Shown here piece after piece: positions 18,375 to 27,950 of a stretch of DNA of 64,000 bases. The position numbers were made by a program, and so were the translations under genes. The stretch spans positions 1 to 64,000 of the forward strand of contig NZ_JAJAFU010000009.1 in assembly GCF_020480685.1 (NCBI RefSeq), written 5' to 3'. The notes beneath the pieces were generated by a model. The model was not told the origin of the DNA and ran no database searches. It was given only the letters and a program-made list of their open reading frames with translations. This DNA comes from Deferrivibrio essentukiensis. Its GTDB lineage: Bacteria > Chrysiogenota > Deferribacteres > Deferribacterales > Deferrivibrionaceae. The number at the start of each line of letters is the position of its first letter. Position 1 is the first letter of the stretch.

Positions 18375-19273
18375 CTATCCACCTTTACTCTTACTTTATC
18401 AGGATTAATAGATACTACCTCTATGTCATCTTTTAAAAGCTTATCTACCTTTAAAAGATATTTCCCCGGCTTATCTACCTTAGAAACATCCACATATAGC
18501 TCTAAAAGTTTTTTTGCATTGTCTGAATTTAGTCTGTCAGATCTGCCTTTAAGTTTTACATTTATCTCCTTGTCAATAATTTCATACTTAAAGTCAGGAT
18601 TAGCTCCTCTGAAATTTATAACAAAATCATTGAAACTATATTCCACAATATCTTCGGAAAACTTTACTATCGCATCAATCTGCGTATTTTCAACGACACT
18701 AACACCGTCAGGCAACTTCAATCCGACACTATAAATTAAAGTCTCATATCTTGAAGACAAATTAATGGGCAGTGTGTCAACAAAATCAAGTTTCGATAAT
18801 ATTCTCTTAGCACCCTGCAATTTAACTGAGTCAGGAATCATATTAACACTCGACACCTTGTACCCTTTTAAAGGCTCACCTATAAAAGTAGGGTTAACTT
18901 TTACACTCTTGGTAATTACTTCGTCTACCAAGAAAACGGCTTCAGAAGGCACAATTTCTACAACAATTATCCCAGCCGGCACTTTGACTTCGCTAAGCTT
19001 TATTCTGTATTTTATCTCACCCACATTGAAGTTTGACGCATCAATACTTATTTTTATATCGTTGTATGACATATTCTTAAGTGAAAAGTTAGGCCCCCTT
19101 AAAACAACATTTACAAGACCTGTTTTATTTATGGCTACCAGGCTACTGTCAAGATTTTCTATCTTTATAGGTACAGTAAAACTTACCTCCGTATAATCTG
19201 AAGTGGCTATAAAAAACCATAGACCGATAGCCAAAATAACACTTGTAATTTTAAGTAAAAGATTATTAGTCAC
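18371..19273 (-). CDS. cdaR: YbbR-domain protein, CdaA regulator-like
   Basis: 300 residues: one N-terminal membrane helix (about 5-22) and a long extracytoplasmic part made of YbbR-type repeats, seen as recurring segments such as VNVVLRGPNFSLKNM and VKVNPTFIGEPLKGY with similar spacing. Homologues in Firmicutes bind CdaA and adjust c-di-AMP synthesis. The GTG start overlaps the end of cdaA and its own end overlaps glmM. Function here is inferred from the three-gene arrangement. Confidence 0.87.
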   Translation of the reverse strand: MTNNLLLKITSVILAIGLWFFIATSDYTEVSFTVPIKIENLDSSLVAINKTGLVNVVLRGPNFSLKNMSYNDIKISIDASNFNVGEIKYRIKLSEVKVPAGIIVVEIVPSEAVFLVDEVITKSVKVNPTFIGEPLKGYKVSSVNMIPDSVKLQGAKRILSKLDFVDTLPINLSSRYETLIYSVGLKLPDGVSVVENTQIDAIVKFSEDIVEYSFNDFVINFRGANPDFKYEIIDKEINVKLKGRSDRLNSDNAKKLLELYVDVSKVDKPGKYLLKVDKLLKDDIEVVSINPDKVRVKVDR

Positions 19274-20051
19274 TTACTTTCCCTTTTTTACTATTACTTT
19301 TATACATATTTACAATATCAAATAATGAAGATTTCAGCAATTCTGCATCAAGCTCACTTGAAATTTTACCCTTGTAAGTCAATGAAATAGTACCTCTTTC
19401 TTCACTGACCACAATACATATAGCATCGGTTTCCTCGGTAATGCCAAGGGCTGCCCTGTGTCTTGTACCAAACTTTTTATCAATATTCTCTTTCTTGGTT
19501 AAAGGTAAAATGGAACCAGCAAATTTTAGCTTCCCTTCCGAGATAATAACGGCACCATCATGCAGCGGAGAATACGGAATAAATATGCTCACAAGCAAAT
19601 CCTTTGTAACCAAAGAATCTATAAGCGTACCTGCCTGAATGTAGTGCTCCAGCTTTGTCTCATTTTCCAAAACAATTAAAGCACCTATCTGCCTGTTTGC
19701 AAGTATGGTTGCTGCTTTTGTAATTTCATCAATAATTTTTTCATAACTTACCACACCTGTACCAAAAACCTTTGTATCGCCTATAAATGCCAAAGCTCTT
19801 CTTATTTCAGGTTGAAACAGCACAATAATCGTCAAAAACAGGTAACCAGAAAGATTGCTCATTACCCAGCTGGTTGTCTTTAGTCCCACATATTTTGAAA
19901 TAAGTGATAAAATGATTATTACAACAATCCCGAATATCATGTTGAAGGCTCTCGTCCCTTTAATGAGGATAAGAGCTTTATAAATAATAAAGCTGATTAT
20001 TGCGATATCTATAACATCAACAATGGAGAACGATTTTAATATTTCAACCAT
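19266..20051 (-). CDS. cdaA: membrane diadenylate cyclase
   Basis: Makes the second messenger c-di-AMP from two ATP. 261 residues: three membrane helices in the first 90 residues, then the DAC domain with the catalytic motifs SPLHDGAVII (DGA) and GTRHRAALGI (RHR). Both are intact. Forms a set with cdaR and glmM. Overlaps the end of folP by eight bases. Confidence 0.95.
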   Translation of the reverse strand: MVEILKSFSIVDVIDIAIISFIIYKALILIKGTRAFNMIFGIVVIIILSLISKYVGLKTTSWVMSNLSGYLFLTIIVLFQPEIRRALAFIGDTKVFGTGVVSYEKIIDEITKAATILANRQIGALIVLENETKLEHYIQAGTLIDSLVTKDLLVSIFIPYSPLHDGAVIISEGKLKFAGSILPLTKKENIDKKFGTRHRAALGITEETDAICIVVSEERGTISLTYKGKISSELDAELLKSSLFDIVNMYKSNSKKGKVSD

Positions 20052-21231
20052 TAATATTCACCTTTTTATAAAAATCGACAACAGTAAGTATTTTGCTCAA
20101 GCTCTCCACGTCATGCGTCCTAATAATATCTGCACCATTTACAACACTAATTGCCTCAAGTGCCTTAGATGTCAAATCCCTTTCGCCAGCCCTACTTCCA
20201 TCTACCTTACCTATCAAAGATTTTCTTGACAAGCCAATCAACAAAGGGAAGCCAAGCTTTTCAAACTCACTAAGATATTTAATTATAACATAATTATCTT
20301 CCAATGATTTCCCAAAACCTATACCCGGATCAATTATTATTTTATTCTCGTCGATTCCCATTTTTAAAGCGTAATCTATACGGTCATACAAAAAGTATTT
20401 TATCTCTTCAAGCATATTTACATAGTCAGTATTTTCTTGCATATCTTTTGGTCTCCCTTTGATATGCATAATACAGACAGCAGCTCCAAAATCAGCACAA
20501 ACTCTTGCCATATCAGCATCAAATGTAAGTCCGCTGATATCATTTATCAAGTGAGCCCCTTTATTAAGAGCATATTCTGCAACCTTTGATTTTGTAGTAT
20601 CAACAGAGATTACCCTATCAGTCAGCTCCAATGCCCTTTCAAGTGGGTAAGAAATTCTGTCTTTCTCCTCACTATCAGTAATCTCAACAGCTCCAGGCCT
20701 TGTCGACTCACCGCCGATATCTATAATATCCGAATACTTGTTTAAAAATGTAAGCCGCTCATCAATCCTTTCCTTTGAAAGATACTCCCCTCCGTCACTA
20801 AAAGAGTCAGGAGTGGCATTTAATATACCCATAACAACAGTCTTTGATAATTCAATCTTTTTATCTCTTGCCAAAAAATAATTTTTCCTATTTTCAGACA
20901 TAAAATAAATAATATCTTCTGCCAATTTTTCCAAACCGAAAGGCTGAAGCTTAAGCCGATTTACAAGCCTTGCTACTCCATTTATGTTTCCCAAAATTAA
21001 AATATCTGTCTTCTCTTTTGCCCCTGATACTGTGCCTCTGGATACTACAGCATCAATACCACTTGCAATTGCTTCTTGCTTAATAATATTTGCCTGAGCA
21101 TAGCTTATATTTTTAAGCTTTATATTGATATTGACCCCTTTTTCCCACATCTTCAGGGCATATGGGTCAGCACCTATCTTTTTAATTTCATATATCAGCC
21201 TGTCTTTCTCTGGACTAATCTGCTGTAACAT
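20044..21231 (-). CDS. folP: dihydropteroate synthase with N-terminal extension
   Basis: Folate pathway enzyme. I start at ATG 21231 (GAAGGAAG just upstream), giving about 395 residues. The catalytic TIM barrel occupies the C-terminal 270 residues: [41 protein letters not shown], and the C-terminal [10 protein letters not shown]. The first 120 or so residues are an extra domain found in some long DHPS proteins of anaerobic and deep-branching phyla. The gene starts inside the end of ftsH. Confidence 0.93.
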   Translation of the reverse strand: MLQQISPEKDRLIYEIKKIGADPYALKMWEKGVNINIKLKNISYAQANIIKQEAIASGIDAVVSRGTVSGAKEKTDILILGNINGVARLVNRLKLQPFGLEKLAEDIIYFMSENRKNYFLARDKKIELSKTVVMGILNATPDSFSDGGEYLSKERIDERLTFLNKYSDIIDIGGESTRPGAVEITDSEEKDRISYPLERALELTDRVISVDTTKSKVAEYALNKGAHLINDISGLTFDADMARVCADFGAAVCIMHIKGRPKDMQENTDYVNMLEEIKYFLYDRIDYALKMGIDENKIIIDPGIGFGKSLEDNYVIIKYLSEFEKLGFPLLIGLSRKSLIGKVDGSRAGERDLTSKALEAISVVNGADIIRTHDVESLSKILTVVDFYKKVNING

Positions 21232-23050
21232 CTTCCTTCTTTTCAACTTCTTCGCTAACTTCAGCACCATTTATAATTAAATCAATATCTTTGCCATCAA
21301 TAGTCTCTTTTGCCAACAACAACTTAGATACAGCATGAAGCACATCCAAATGTTCTTCCAAAATCTTATAAGCTCTTCTATAGCTTGTTGTTACAATAGC
21401 TTTTACCTCTTCATCTATCATTACTGCAGTCTTTTCACTAAAATTTTTGTGAGTTGACAATTCTTTTCCTAAAAATATCGCTTCATCCTTCTTTCCGAAA
21501 GCAAGTGGCCCCAACTTTTCACTCATACCCCAAGAACAAACCATATTCCTTGCTATATCCGTAGCCCTTTCTATATCATTCGCTGCACCTGTCGTATATC
21601 TATTAAAAATCAATACTTCAGCTGCTCTGCCACCCATCAATACAGCCAACCTTCCCTCAAGATATTCTTTTGTATACATATATTTATCATCCTTAGGCAA
21701 TTGCTGGGTAACACCAAGCGCCATACCTCTTGGAATAATACTCACCTTGTGAACAGGGTCACTGCCAGGGATAAATTTTGCTACAATGGCATGACCAGCC
21801 TCATGATAAGCAGTATTCTCCTTCTCCTCCTCGGAGATAACCATACTCCTTCTCTCTTTCCCCATCATTACCTTGTCTTTGGCCTCTTCAAATTCTGCCA
21901 TACCAACTTTATCTTTATTTTTTCTTGCCGCAAGGAGCGCTGCTTCATTTACAAGGTTTGCAAGCTCAGCACCTGCAAATCCCGGCGTCCCTTTTGCTAT
22001 TACTTCCAAATCAACATCATCTGCCAGCGGTGTCTTAGAAGCATGAACTTTTAATATTTCAAATCTACCCTTAAAGTCTGGCCTTGGAACTACTACTTGT
22101 CTGTCAAATCTTCCTGGCCTTAAAAGAGCAGGGTCTAACACGTCAGGCCTGTTAGTAGCTGCTATGAGAATTACCCCTTCAGCCGACTCAAAACCATCCA
22201 TTTCAACAAGAAGCTGATTCAATGTCTGCTCTCTTTCATCATGGCCTCCGCCAAGTCCTGCACCTCTATGTCTACCTACCGCATCAATTTCATCTATAAA
22301 AATTATACATGGAGCATTCTTTTTACCTTGTTCGAATAAATCTCTTACCCTTGAAGCTCCAACACCGACAAACATTTCAACGAAATCAGAACCACTTATC
22401 GTAAAAAAGGGAACACCAGCCTCCCCTGCTACCGCTTTTGCAAGAAGTGTTTTACCTGTCCCCGGAGGGCCAACTAAAAGGACACCTTTTGGAATCTTTC
22501 CACCCAACTTTTGGAATTTGTGAGGATCTTTTAAAAACTCTATTATCTCTTCAAGCTCTTCTTTAGCCTCTTCAACCCCTGCAACATCTTTGAAAGTAAC
22601 TTTATGTTGATCCTGAGTTAAAAGTTTAGCCTTACTTTTGCCAAAACTAAACGCTTTTCCGCTTCCTCCCTGCATCTGCCTCATAAAGAAAATCCATATT
22701 CCTATCAGAAGAATCATCGGAAGCCATGAAATCAAAATCTGTAAATACCAAGGGTTTTGTTCAGGTGGCTTGACAAATATTTGAACATTATGCTCTCTCA
22801 ACATTTTGACAAGTTCGTTATCATCTGGAGCAAATGTTTCAAATTGTTCGCCATTTTGAAATGTCCCTGTTATAAGCTTATCTTTTATAAGGACTGTCTG
22901 CACCTGGTCAGTAGCTACTTTATTAATAAAATCCGAATAAGATATTTTTTGTCTTACCCCTTGGCCTGCATCAAAAAAATTAAACATTACTACCATTAGT
23001 AATGCTATTACAAACCATAAAGAAATGTTTTTATAAAAATTGTTCTTCAT
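21215..23050 (-). CDS. ftsH: ATP-dependent zinc metalloprotease FtsH
   Basis: Membrane-bound AAA+ protease for quality control and regulated proteolysis, including LpxC in E. coli. 611 residues. Two membrane helices (about 9-26 and 103-123) flank a small periplasmic domain. Walker A GPPGTGKT is at 194-201, Walker B is [13 protein letters not shown], the second region of homology is RPGRFDRQV, and the zinc site HEAGH is at 416-420. All catalytic residues are present. AGGAGG-like ribosome-binding site. Confidence 0.97.
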   Translation of the reverse strand: MKNNFYKNISLWFVIALLMVVMFNFFDAGQGVRQKISYSDFINKVATDQVQTVLIKDKLITGTFQNGEQFETFAPDDNELVKMLREHNVQIFVKPPEQNPWYLQILISWLPMILLIGIWIFFMRQMQGGSGKAFSFGKSKAKLLTQDQHKVTFKDVAGVEEAKEELEEIIEFLKDPHKFQKLGGKIPKGVLLVGPPGTGKTLLAKAVAGEAGVPFFTISGSDFVEMFVGVGASRVRDLFEQGKKNAPCIIFIDEIDAVGRHRGAGLGGGHDEREQTLNQLLVEMDGFESAEGVILIAATNRPDVLDPALLRPGRFDRQVVVPRPDFKGRFEILKVHASKTPLADDVDLEVIAKGTPGFAGAELANLVNEAALLAARKNKDKVGMAEFEEAKDKVMMGKERRSMVISEEEKENTAYHEAGHAIVAKFIPGSDPVHKVSIIPRGMALGVTQQLPKDDKYMYTKEYLEGRLAVLMGGRAAEVLIFNRYTTGAANDIERATDIARNMVCSWGMSEKLGPLAFGKKDEAIFLGKELSTHKNFSEKTAVMIDEEVKAIVTTSYRRAYKILEEHLDVLHAVSKLLLAKETIDGKDIDLIINGAEVSEEVEKKEDVTAD

Positions 23051-23058
23051 TATTCCTC

Positions 23059-23598
23059 CTAATTATCTTCACTAATAATTAATTTGTATATTTCAGGCAA
23101 ATTTCTATATCTGTTATTAAAATCAAGCCCATAGCCTACAACAAATTCATCCGGTATTTCAAAAGCAGAATAATCCGGATTAATCGGAGCTACCCTTCTT
23201 GACGGTTTATCCAAAAGAGTACAAATACTGATAGATTTTGGTTTTCTTACCGACAGAAGCTTTTTCAAGTAATTTAAGGTCAAACCTGTATCAACAATAT
23301 CTTCCACTAAAATCAAATTTTTACCCTCAAGCGGTCTGTCTATATCACACATTAAACGAACAACACCACTTGTGGTAGTCTTCTCCCCTACGTAGCTTGA
23401 AACACTTATAAAACTAATTTCAACATCGAGATCTATATTCTTAGACAAATCACTAAGAAACATCCAGGCACCTTTCAATACACCAACAAGTAACACCTTC
23501 TCACCCTTAAAGTCTCTGGTAATTTTCTCACCTAACTCCTTTACCTTAACTGCTATATCTTCCTTTTTTATAAAAGGTTCCAAAACATGCTTGTCCAT
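23059..23598 (-). CDS. hpt: hypoxanthine phosphoribosyltransferase
   Basis: Purine salvage enzyme, 179 residues. The PRPP-binding motif [14 protein letters not shown] is intact near residues 95-108, and the N-terminal part has [16 protein letters not shown]. The C-terminal segment [20 protein letters not shown] is typical of bacterial Hpt. The order tilS-hpt-ftsH is widespread in bacteria and is kept here with gaps of eight bases. Confidence 0.95.
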   Translation of the reverse strand: MDKHVLEPFIKKEDIAVKVKELGEKITRDFKGEKVLLVGVLKGAWMFLSDLSKNIDLDVEISFISVSSYVGEKTTTSGVVRLMCDIDRPLEGKNLILVEDIVDTGLTLNYLKKLLSVRKPKSISICTLLDKPSRRVAPINPDYSAFEIPDEFVVGYGLDFNNRYRNLPEIYKLIISEDN

Positions 23599-23606
23599 AC
23601 ACTCTC

Positions 23607-24839
23607 CTAATCTATCATTATTATTTTTATATTTTCACTCTCTGTAATGTTTTCAACATAAATAATTTTGCCACAACTTTCAACTACACATGAAATATCT
23701 CTTAAAAAAAGGTCTATTTTTTTATCTATAAAAAGGTCTTTTACTTTTTTCCCTTTAAATCTATCCCCGGGGAGCCTGTTTCTAACAGTTAACTCCTTTT
23801 GAACAAACTCTCCTGAAAACTCAATATGTTTACCAATTTCACTTATAAAAATATTACTTACTCCGGAGCTTTTATTATATTTAAACCCTCCCAGCATATT
23901 TTTATTAAAAAAATAGATTTTATCATAACTTTTTTCAAAAATATAGTCTTTTGGTAAATTTATTCTCACAGAGTGCTCACTCTTTTCAAAACATTCTAAA
24001 GCCAACTCAACATGTACTTTTTCTACTCTAAAAAAATTTTTAAAAAATTCTGCTAAAACAAACTTTTTTTCATAAGAATCTAATTTGACAATCCTTTCCA
24101 AATTACAGGAATAATAACCACTATGCCTATCAAACTCTACATTTCTTGTTTTATGCAAAAGATAATTTTTCAACTCACCAGATTCATTTTGAAGCTTAAT
24201 AACATTTTTTAAATATCCAGCACTATAACTCTTAATCGCAGGGATAATTTCTGCTCTCAGCCAATTTCTAACATAATCTGAAGAAAAATTAGTCTCATCA
24301 ACAACAAATTGAATATTTTTCTTTTCAATAAAATCAAGAATCACTCCCTTTTCAACGTAAAGTAACGGTCTTTTTAAAAACTCTTCATTAAATCCAAACC
24401 CCTTTAAGTTGTAAATAGAGCTTCCTTGAAAAAGCTTTACAAAAAATGTCTCTACAAGATCATCCAAATGATGTGCAGTAAAGATATAATCGGCATTTTT
24501 CTCTTCAAACACCTTAAATAACTCTTCATATCTAAGTTTTCTTGCAGCATCCTCAACACTAACATTATTTTTATTTACATATTCGGGGACATTTATTCTC
24601 TTTACTATCAATTCAATATTAAGTTTTTTGCAAAAATCCTCGCAAAACTTTTCATCCCTATCTGCAAGCTCTCCCCTTATGGAATGATTCACATGGCAAG
24701 CAATTACATCAAAATTATTTTTTACGAGAGCATACAAAAGAGCTGATGAATCAGCCCCACCTGAAAAGGCAACAAGTATTTTTTTATTCTTACAGTAAGT
24801 TAGATTTTTTAACAGCTCTTGTTCAAATAATGTACTCAT
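23607..24839 (-). CDS. tilS: tRNA(Ile)-lysidine synthetase
   Basis: Modifies the CAU-anticodon tRNA-Ile so that it reads AUA, a frequent codon in such AT-rich genes. About 410 residues. The PP-loop ATPase motif LVAFSGGADSS is near residue 23-33, with CHVNHSIRG, AHHLDDLVET and VRNWLRAEIIP following; a smaller C-terminal domain ends near GDRFKGKKVKDLF. Start set at ATG 24839 within the end of pgi; a TTG one codon earlier is possible. Confidence 0.93.
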   Translation of the reverse strand: MSTLFEQELLKNLTYCKNKKILVAFSGGADSSALLYALVKNNFDVIACHVNHSIRGELADRDEKFCEDFCKKLNIELIVKRINVPEYVNKNNVSVEDAARKLRYEELFKVFEEKNADYIFTAHHLDDLVETFFVKLFQGSSIYNLKGFGFNEEFLKRPLLYVEKGVILDFIEKKNIQFVVDETNFSSDYVRNWLRAEIIPAIKSYSAGYLKNVIKLQNESGELKNYLLHKTRNVEFDRHSGYYSCNLERIVKLDSYEKKFVLAEFFKNFFRVEKVHVELALECFEKSEHSVRINLPKDYIFEKSYDKIYFFNKNMLGGFKYNKSSGVSNIFISEIGKHIEFSGEFVQKELTVRNRLPGDRFKGKKVKDLFIDKKIDLFLRDISCVVESCGKIIYVENITESENIKIIMID

Positions 24840-26178
24840 CAATTTTACTATTCAGTTTTTTAAATTCCATAAGTTTTTCTTCAAAACCTTTTCTACCTAA
24901 AATTCCATATGCAAACTGTTTTCCTTCCTCAACACCGGGCTGGTCAAACGGATTAACATTTAAACTAAGACCTACTATAGCGGTAGTAAGTTCATATAAC
25001 ATAAAAAGATACCCCAAAGAAAATTCATCAAGGTAGTCTACAATTATTTTTAAACTTGGCCTTTTACTTTTTAAAAGGGCTGCTTCAGTGGCAGCAAGCT
25101 CGGTATTTAAAAGATTTGACAGCTCTACCCCTTTCAAATAATTGAAATCTTCATAAAAAGGCTCCTTGATAGATTTCTCCAAAGTGTGACTTTTCACTTC
25201 CACAAATGTAACCAATTTGTCATCAGGGCCTTCTCTAAAAAGCTGTACCAATGAGTGTTGGTCATTAGCACCTATTGCAGGAAACGGAGTCGTCCCCGTA
25301 AACACTTCATTGCCGCTTAAATCATACTTTTTACCAAGACTTTCAGCCCAAAGCTGAGAAAACCAAAAAGAAAACTTTTGTAAACTTGAACTGTAAGGCA
25401 TTAACACGTTAATCCTTTTCTCAAGATAATAGTGCAAATAAAGAGCTGAAAGTGTTAAAAACTGTCTTTCATTTTCAAGGGCAGCTTTAGCACCTTCTAA
25501 TAATTTTTCTGCCTTTACGCCCAAAATTGCAGCAGGTAAAAGCCCCACCGCAGATAAAACTGAAAATCTCCCACCTACATTCTTTTCCACCTCAAATGAC
25601 TGAATACCTGATTCATTCACATATTTTCTCAAACTCCCGCTTTCAGGGTCGGTAATCGCCACAACATGCTTATTAATATCAACACCGGACTCTTTAAGCC
25701 ATTCCACGACAACAGAAGCATTTGCGGCTGTTTCAACGGTGCTACCCGATTTTGTCACTATCAAGACCAAAGTATCCTCTGGATTGCACTTTTTAAGTAT
25801 CCACCCTATCTTTACCGGGTCAATATTATCTGCTACCCAAAGCCTTGGAAAATATCCTCTTTCCGCAAGGCTTAATGTATTAAAATTAAATGGTAAAAGA
25901 GCATTTTCTATAGCTTCCAACCCCAGTGATGAGCCACCAATCCCAATTACAATCATATCATTAAACTGCCCGCTTACACTTTTTGCATAATCAACAATCT
26001 TACTTAAGTCTTTGTCAGGCAACTTAGTAAATCCTACCTCACCACTTGAAACCATTTCCATAAGTTTGGAATAGCCTGACTTGACTTGATTTATCTTTTT
26101 TAGCAAGTCATCGTATGAAATAGATGAATTAACGTTATCGCTCATACAAAAATTATAGTCCAATTTAATACTGTTCAT
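24823..26178 (-). CDS. pgi: glucose-6-phosphate isomerase
   Basis: Interconverts glucose 6-phosphate and fructose 6-phosphate. I start at ATG 26178 because GGAGG lies six bases upstream; this gives about 451 residues. SIS-type segments include MIVIGIGGSSLGLEAIENA and LVIVTKSGSTVETAANASVV; the catalytic Glu/His region is FSFWFSQLWAESLGKKYDL and GANDQHSLVQLF. The start lies inside the helicase gene, overlapping it by 14 bases. Confidence 0.94.
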   Translation of the reverse strand: MNSIKLDYNFCMSDNVNSSISYDDLLKKINQVKSGYSKLMEMVSSGEVGFTKLPDKDLSKIVDYAKSVSGQFNDMIVIGIGGSSLGLEAIENALLPFNFNTLSLAERGYFPRLWVADNIDPVKIGWILKKCNPEDTLVLIVTKSGSTVETAANASVVVEWLKESGVDINKHVVAITDPESGSLRKYVNESGIQSFEVEKNVGGRFSVLSAVGLLPAAILGVKAEKLLEGAKAALENERQFLTLSALYLHYYLEKRINVLMPYSSSLQKFSFWFSQLWAESLGKKYDLSGNEVFTGTTPFPAIGANDQHSLVQLFREGPDDKLVTFVEVKSHTLEKSIKEPFYEDFNYLKGVELSNLLNTELAATEAALLKSKRPSLKIIVDYLDEFSLGYLFMLYELTTAIVGLSLNVNPFDQPGVEEGKQFAYGILGRKGFEEKLMEFKKLNSKIDEYII

Positions 26179-27949
26179 AACTATCCTCCAAATCATTAAG
26201 TGCAGACTGCAAATCATCATATATTCTATTTTTATCTATTTCTTCAAGGAAATACTTCCCATAATTTTTAGTAAGTACCCTGTCATCCAAAATTATACAA
26301 ACACCTGAATCATCTTCACTTCTAATCAATCTTCCGATAGACTGTTTGAAATATATAACTGCGCGCGGCAGATAAAAGTCTTTAAAAGAATTTTTGCCGT
26401 TTTCTTCAATATCTTTTGCCTTCATATTCAGATAAACATCACTGATATTTTCAAAGGGAAGTTTGTCTATAATTACACATTTTATTTTGGAATTTGTCTT
26501 TATGTCTATCCCTTCCCTCAAAACAGCACAACCAAGTATTACATCTTTGCTATCAGCAAAAAACTCACCCATATTTACACTTTGCTGCAAAATAATATTC
26601 TTATTTTTAACATTATCTTTTAATATTTCATACATTTTATTCATCATGCTTATGCTGTTAAAAATTATAAGCATAGGCGCATCAACTCTACTTACATAAT
26701 CTATATATAACTTCGACTTATCTTTGATATTTTTAGGAATTACATATACGGAATTTTTTCTAAAATTGTTTTGATCGACAATATATTCAGAGATATTGTT
26801 TGGCAAACCAAGTTCTTCCTTGAAAAAATCAAATGATTTGTCGGTAGTAAGGGTAGCACTGATAAAAGTAGCACTAATAGCTGTTTTAATAAGCCCTTCG
26901 TAAAATATATCATTAACTTTAAGTGGCAATAATTTTATAATTGCAGATTGTTTGGTGGGCTCAACCAACTTTACCCCCGTATGCTCAAGTATAAACTTAA
27001 AGCTTTTTTCAATCTTTTTAAAATTTTCCCTTTCGTCATTATCCAATAAATCCAATATGTTTTCTCTTATAAAATTTAAGATGTTCTCAAATGTGGTTAT
27101 ATGAATTTCATTCAGAGTTTCTTTATTTTTAATTTTTGCTTCAAAAACTCTAATTTTGTTTCTTATCTCTATGTATAAGTCAATTCTCATTAAATCTTTG
27201 TTATCCTTTAAAAAGGATTTCAAGTTGTTTAAAGATACCTCTTCCCCGGCAAACATAGGAAAAATATCAACAATCGAGTGAGCTTCATCAAAAATAATAT
27301 GGTCAAAATTTTCAAAGTTTGACAAAAAGCCCGATTTACTTTTTGACGCTATATCAGTGAGAAGCAAATAGTGATTTGTTATGACAATATCAGACATATT
27401 GGCAATCTCTTTTGCTTTATAAAAATGACACACCCCGAAATATTCACACTTGCCGGCACTGCACTGAAAACTGTCAGCAGTTATCTTATCATAGGTTGCT
27501 TCATCAAATCTATAATACGGGACTTCTACAATCTCTTCATTTTTATTATCGCTATACCACGCCACTACATCAGGATATTCATCTGCAAAGGGCAATATAT
27601 ACTTAAAATATCTCTGAAGACAGAAATAGTTTTTTTTACCTTTCAGTACGCTTACATACTTATCCCACATGGTGAGTTGCTTAAGTGCCGATATATCCTT
27701 ATAGTAAAGCTGATTCATAAGTTGTTTAGATTTAGTAGATATTATCACCTTTTTATTTGATAAGAATGCTGGAATAAGATATGCCAAGGTCTTGCCGCTC
27801 CCGGTTGGAGCTTCTATCACAGATGTCTCATAATTTTCTATCGTATCATTAATAAATGCAGACAAATCCCCTTGGTATTTTCGCACTTTAAAATCAGGAA
27901 GAAGCGAAATAAGAGGGGAATCTGCAGAAAAAAAGGTCTGTATATCCAT
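26165..27949 (-). CDS. DinG/XPD-family ATP-dependent DNA helicase
   Basis: Superfamily 2 5'-3' helicase, 594 residues. Walker A is APTGSGKTLAYL near residue 47, the DEAH box is HIIFDEAHSI, and the C-terminal helicase motif VI is QSIGRLIRSEDD. Cysteines at NYFCLQRY and the group CSAGKCEYFGVC would ligate the 4Fe-4S cluster typical of XPD/DinG proteins. There is no N-terminal exonuclease domain, so it is DinG/YoaA-like rather than the Gram-positive fusion. Its role is probably in repair of structured DNA (family knowledge). Confidence 0.9.
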   Translation of the reverse strand: MDIQTFFSADSPLISLLPDFKVRKYQGDLSAFINDTIENYETSVIEAPTGSGKTLAYLIPAFLSNKKVIISTKSKQLMNQLYYKDISALKQLTMWDKYVSVLKGKKNYFCLQRYFKYILPFADEYPDVVAWYSDNKNEEIVEVPYYRFDEATYDKITADSFQCSAGKCEYFGVCHFYKAKEIANMSDIVITNHYLLLTDIASKSKSGFLSNFENFDHIIFDEAHSIVDIFPMFAGEEVSLNNLKSFLKDNKDLMRIDLYIEIRNKIRVFEAKIKNKETLNEIHITTFENILNFIRENILDLLDNDERENFKKIEKSFKFILEHTGVKLVEPTKQSAIIKLLPLKVNDIFYEGLIKTAISATFISATLTTDKSFDFFKEELGLPNNISEYIVDQNNFRKNSVYVIPKNIKDKSKLYIDYVSRVDAPMLIIFNSISMMNKMYEILKDNVKNKNIILQQSVNMGEFFADSKDVILGCAVLREGIDIKTNSKIKCVIIDKLPFENISDVYLNMKAKDIEENGKNSFKDFYLPRAVIYFKQSIGRLIRSEDDSGVCIILDDRVLTKNYGKYFLEEIDKNRIYDDLQSALNDLEDSYEQY

Positions 27950-27950
27950 A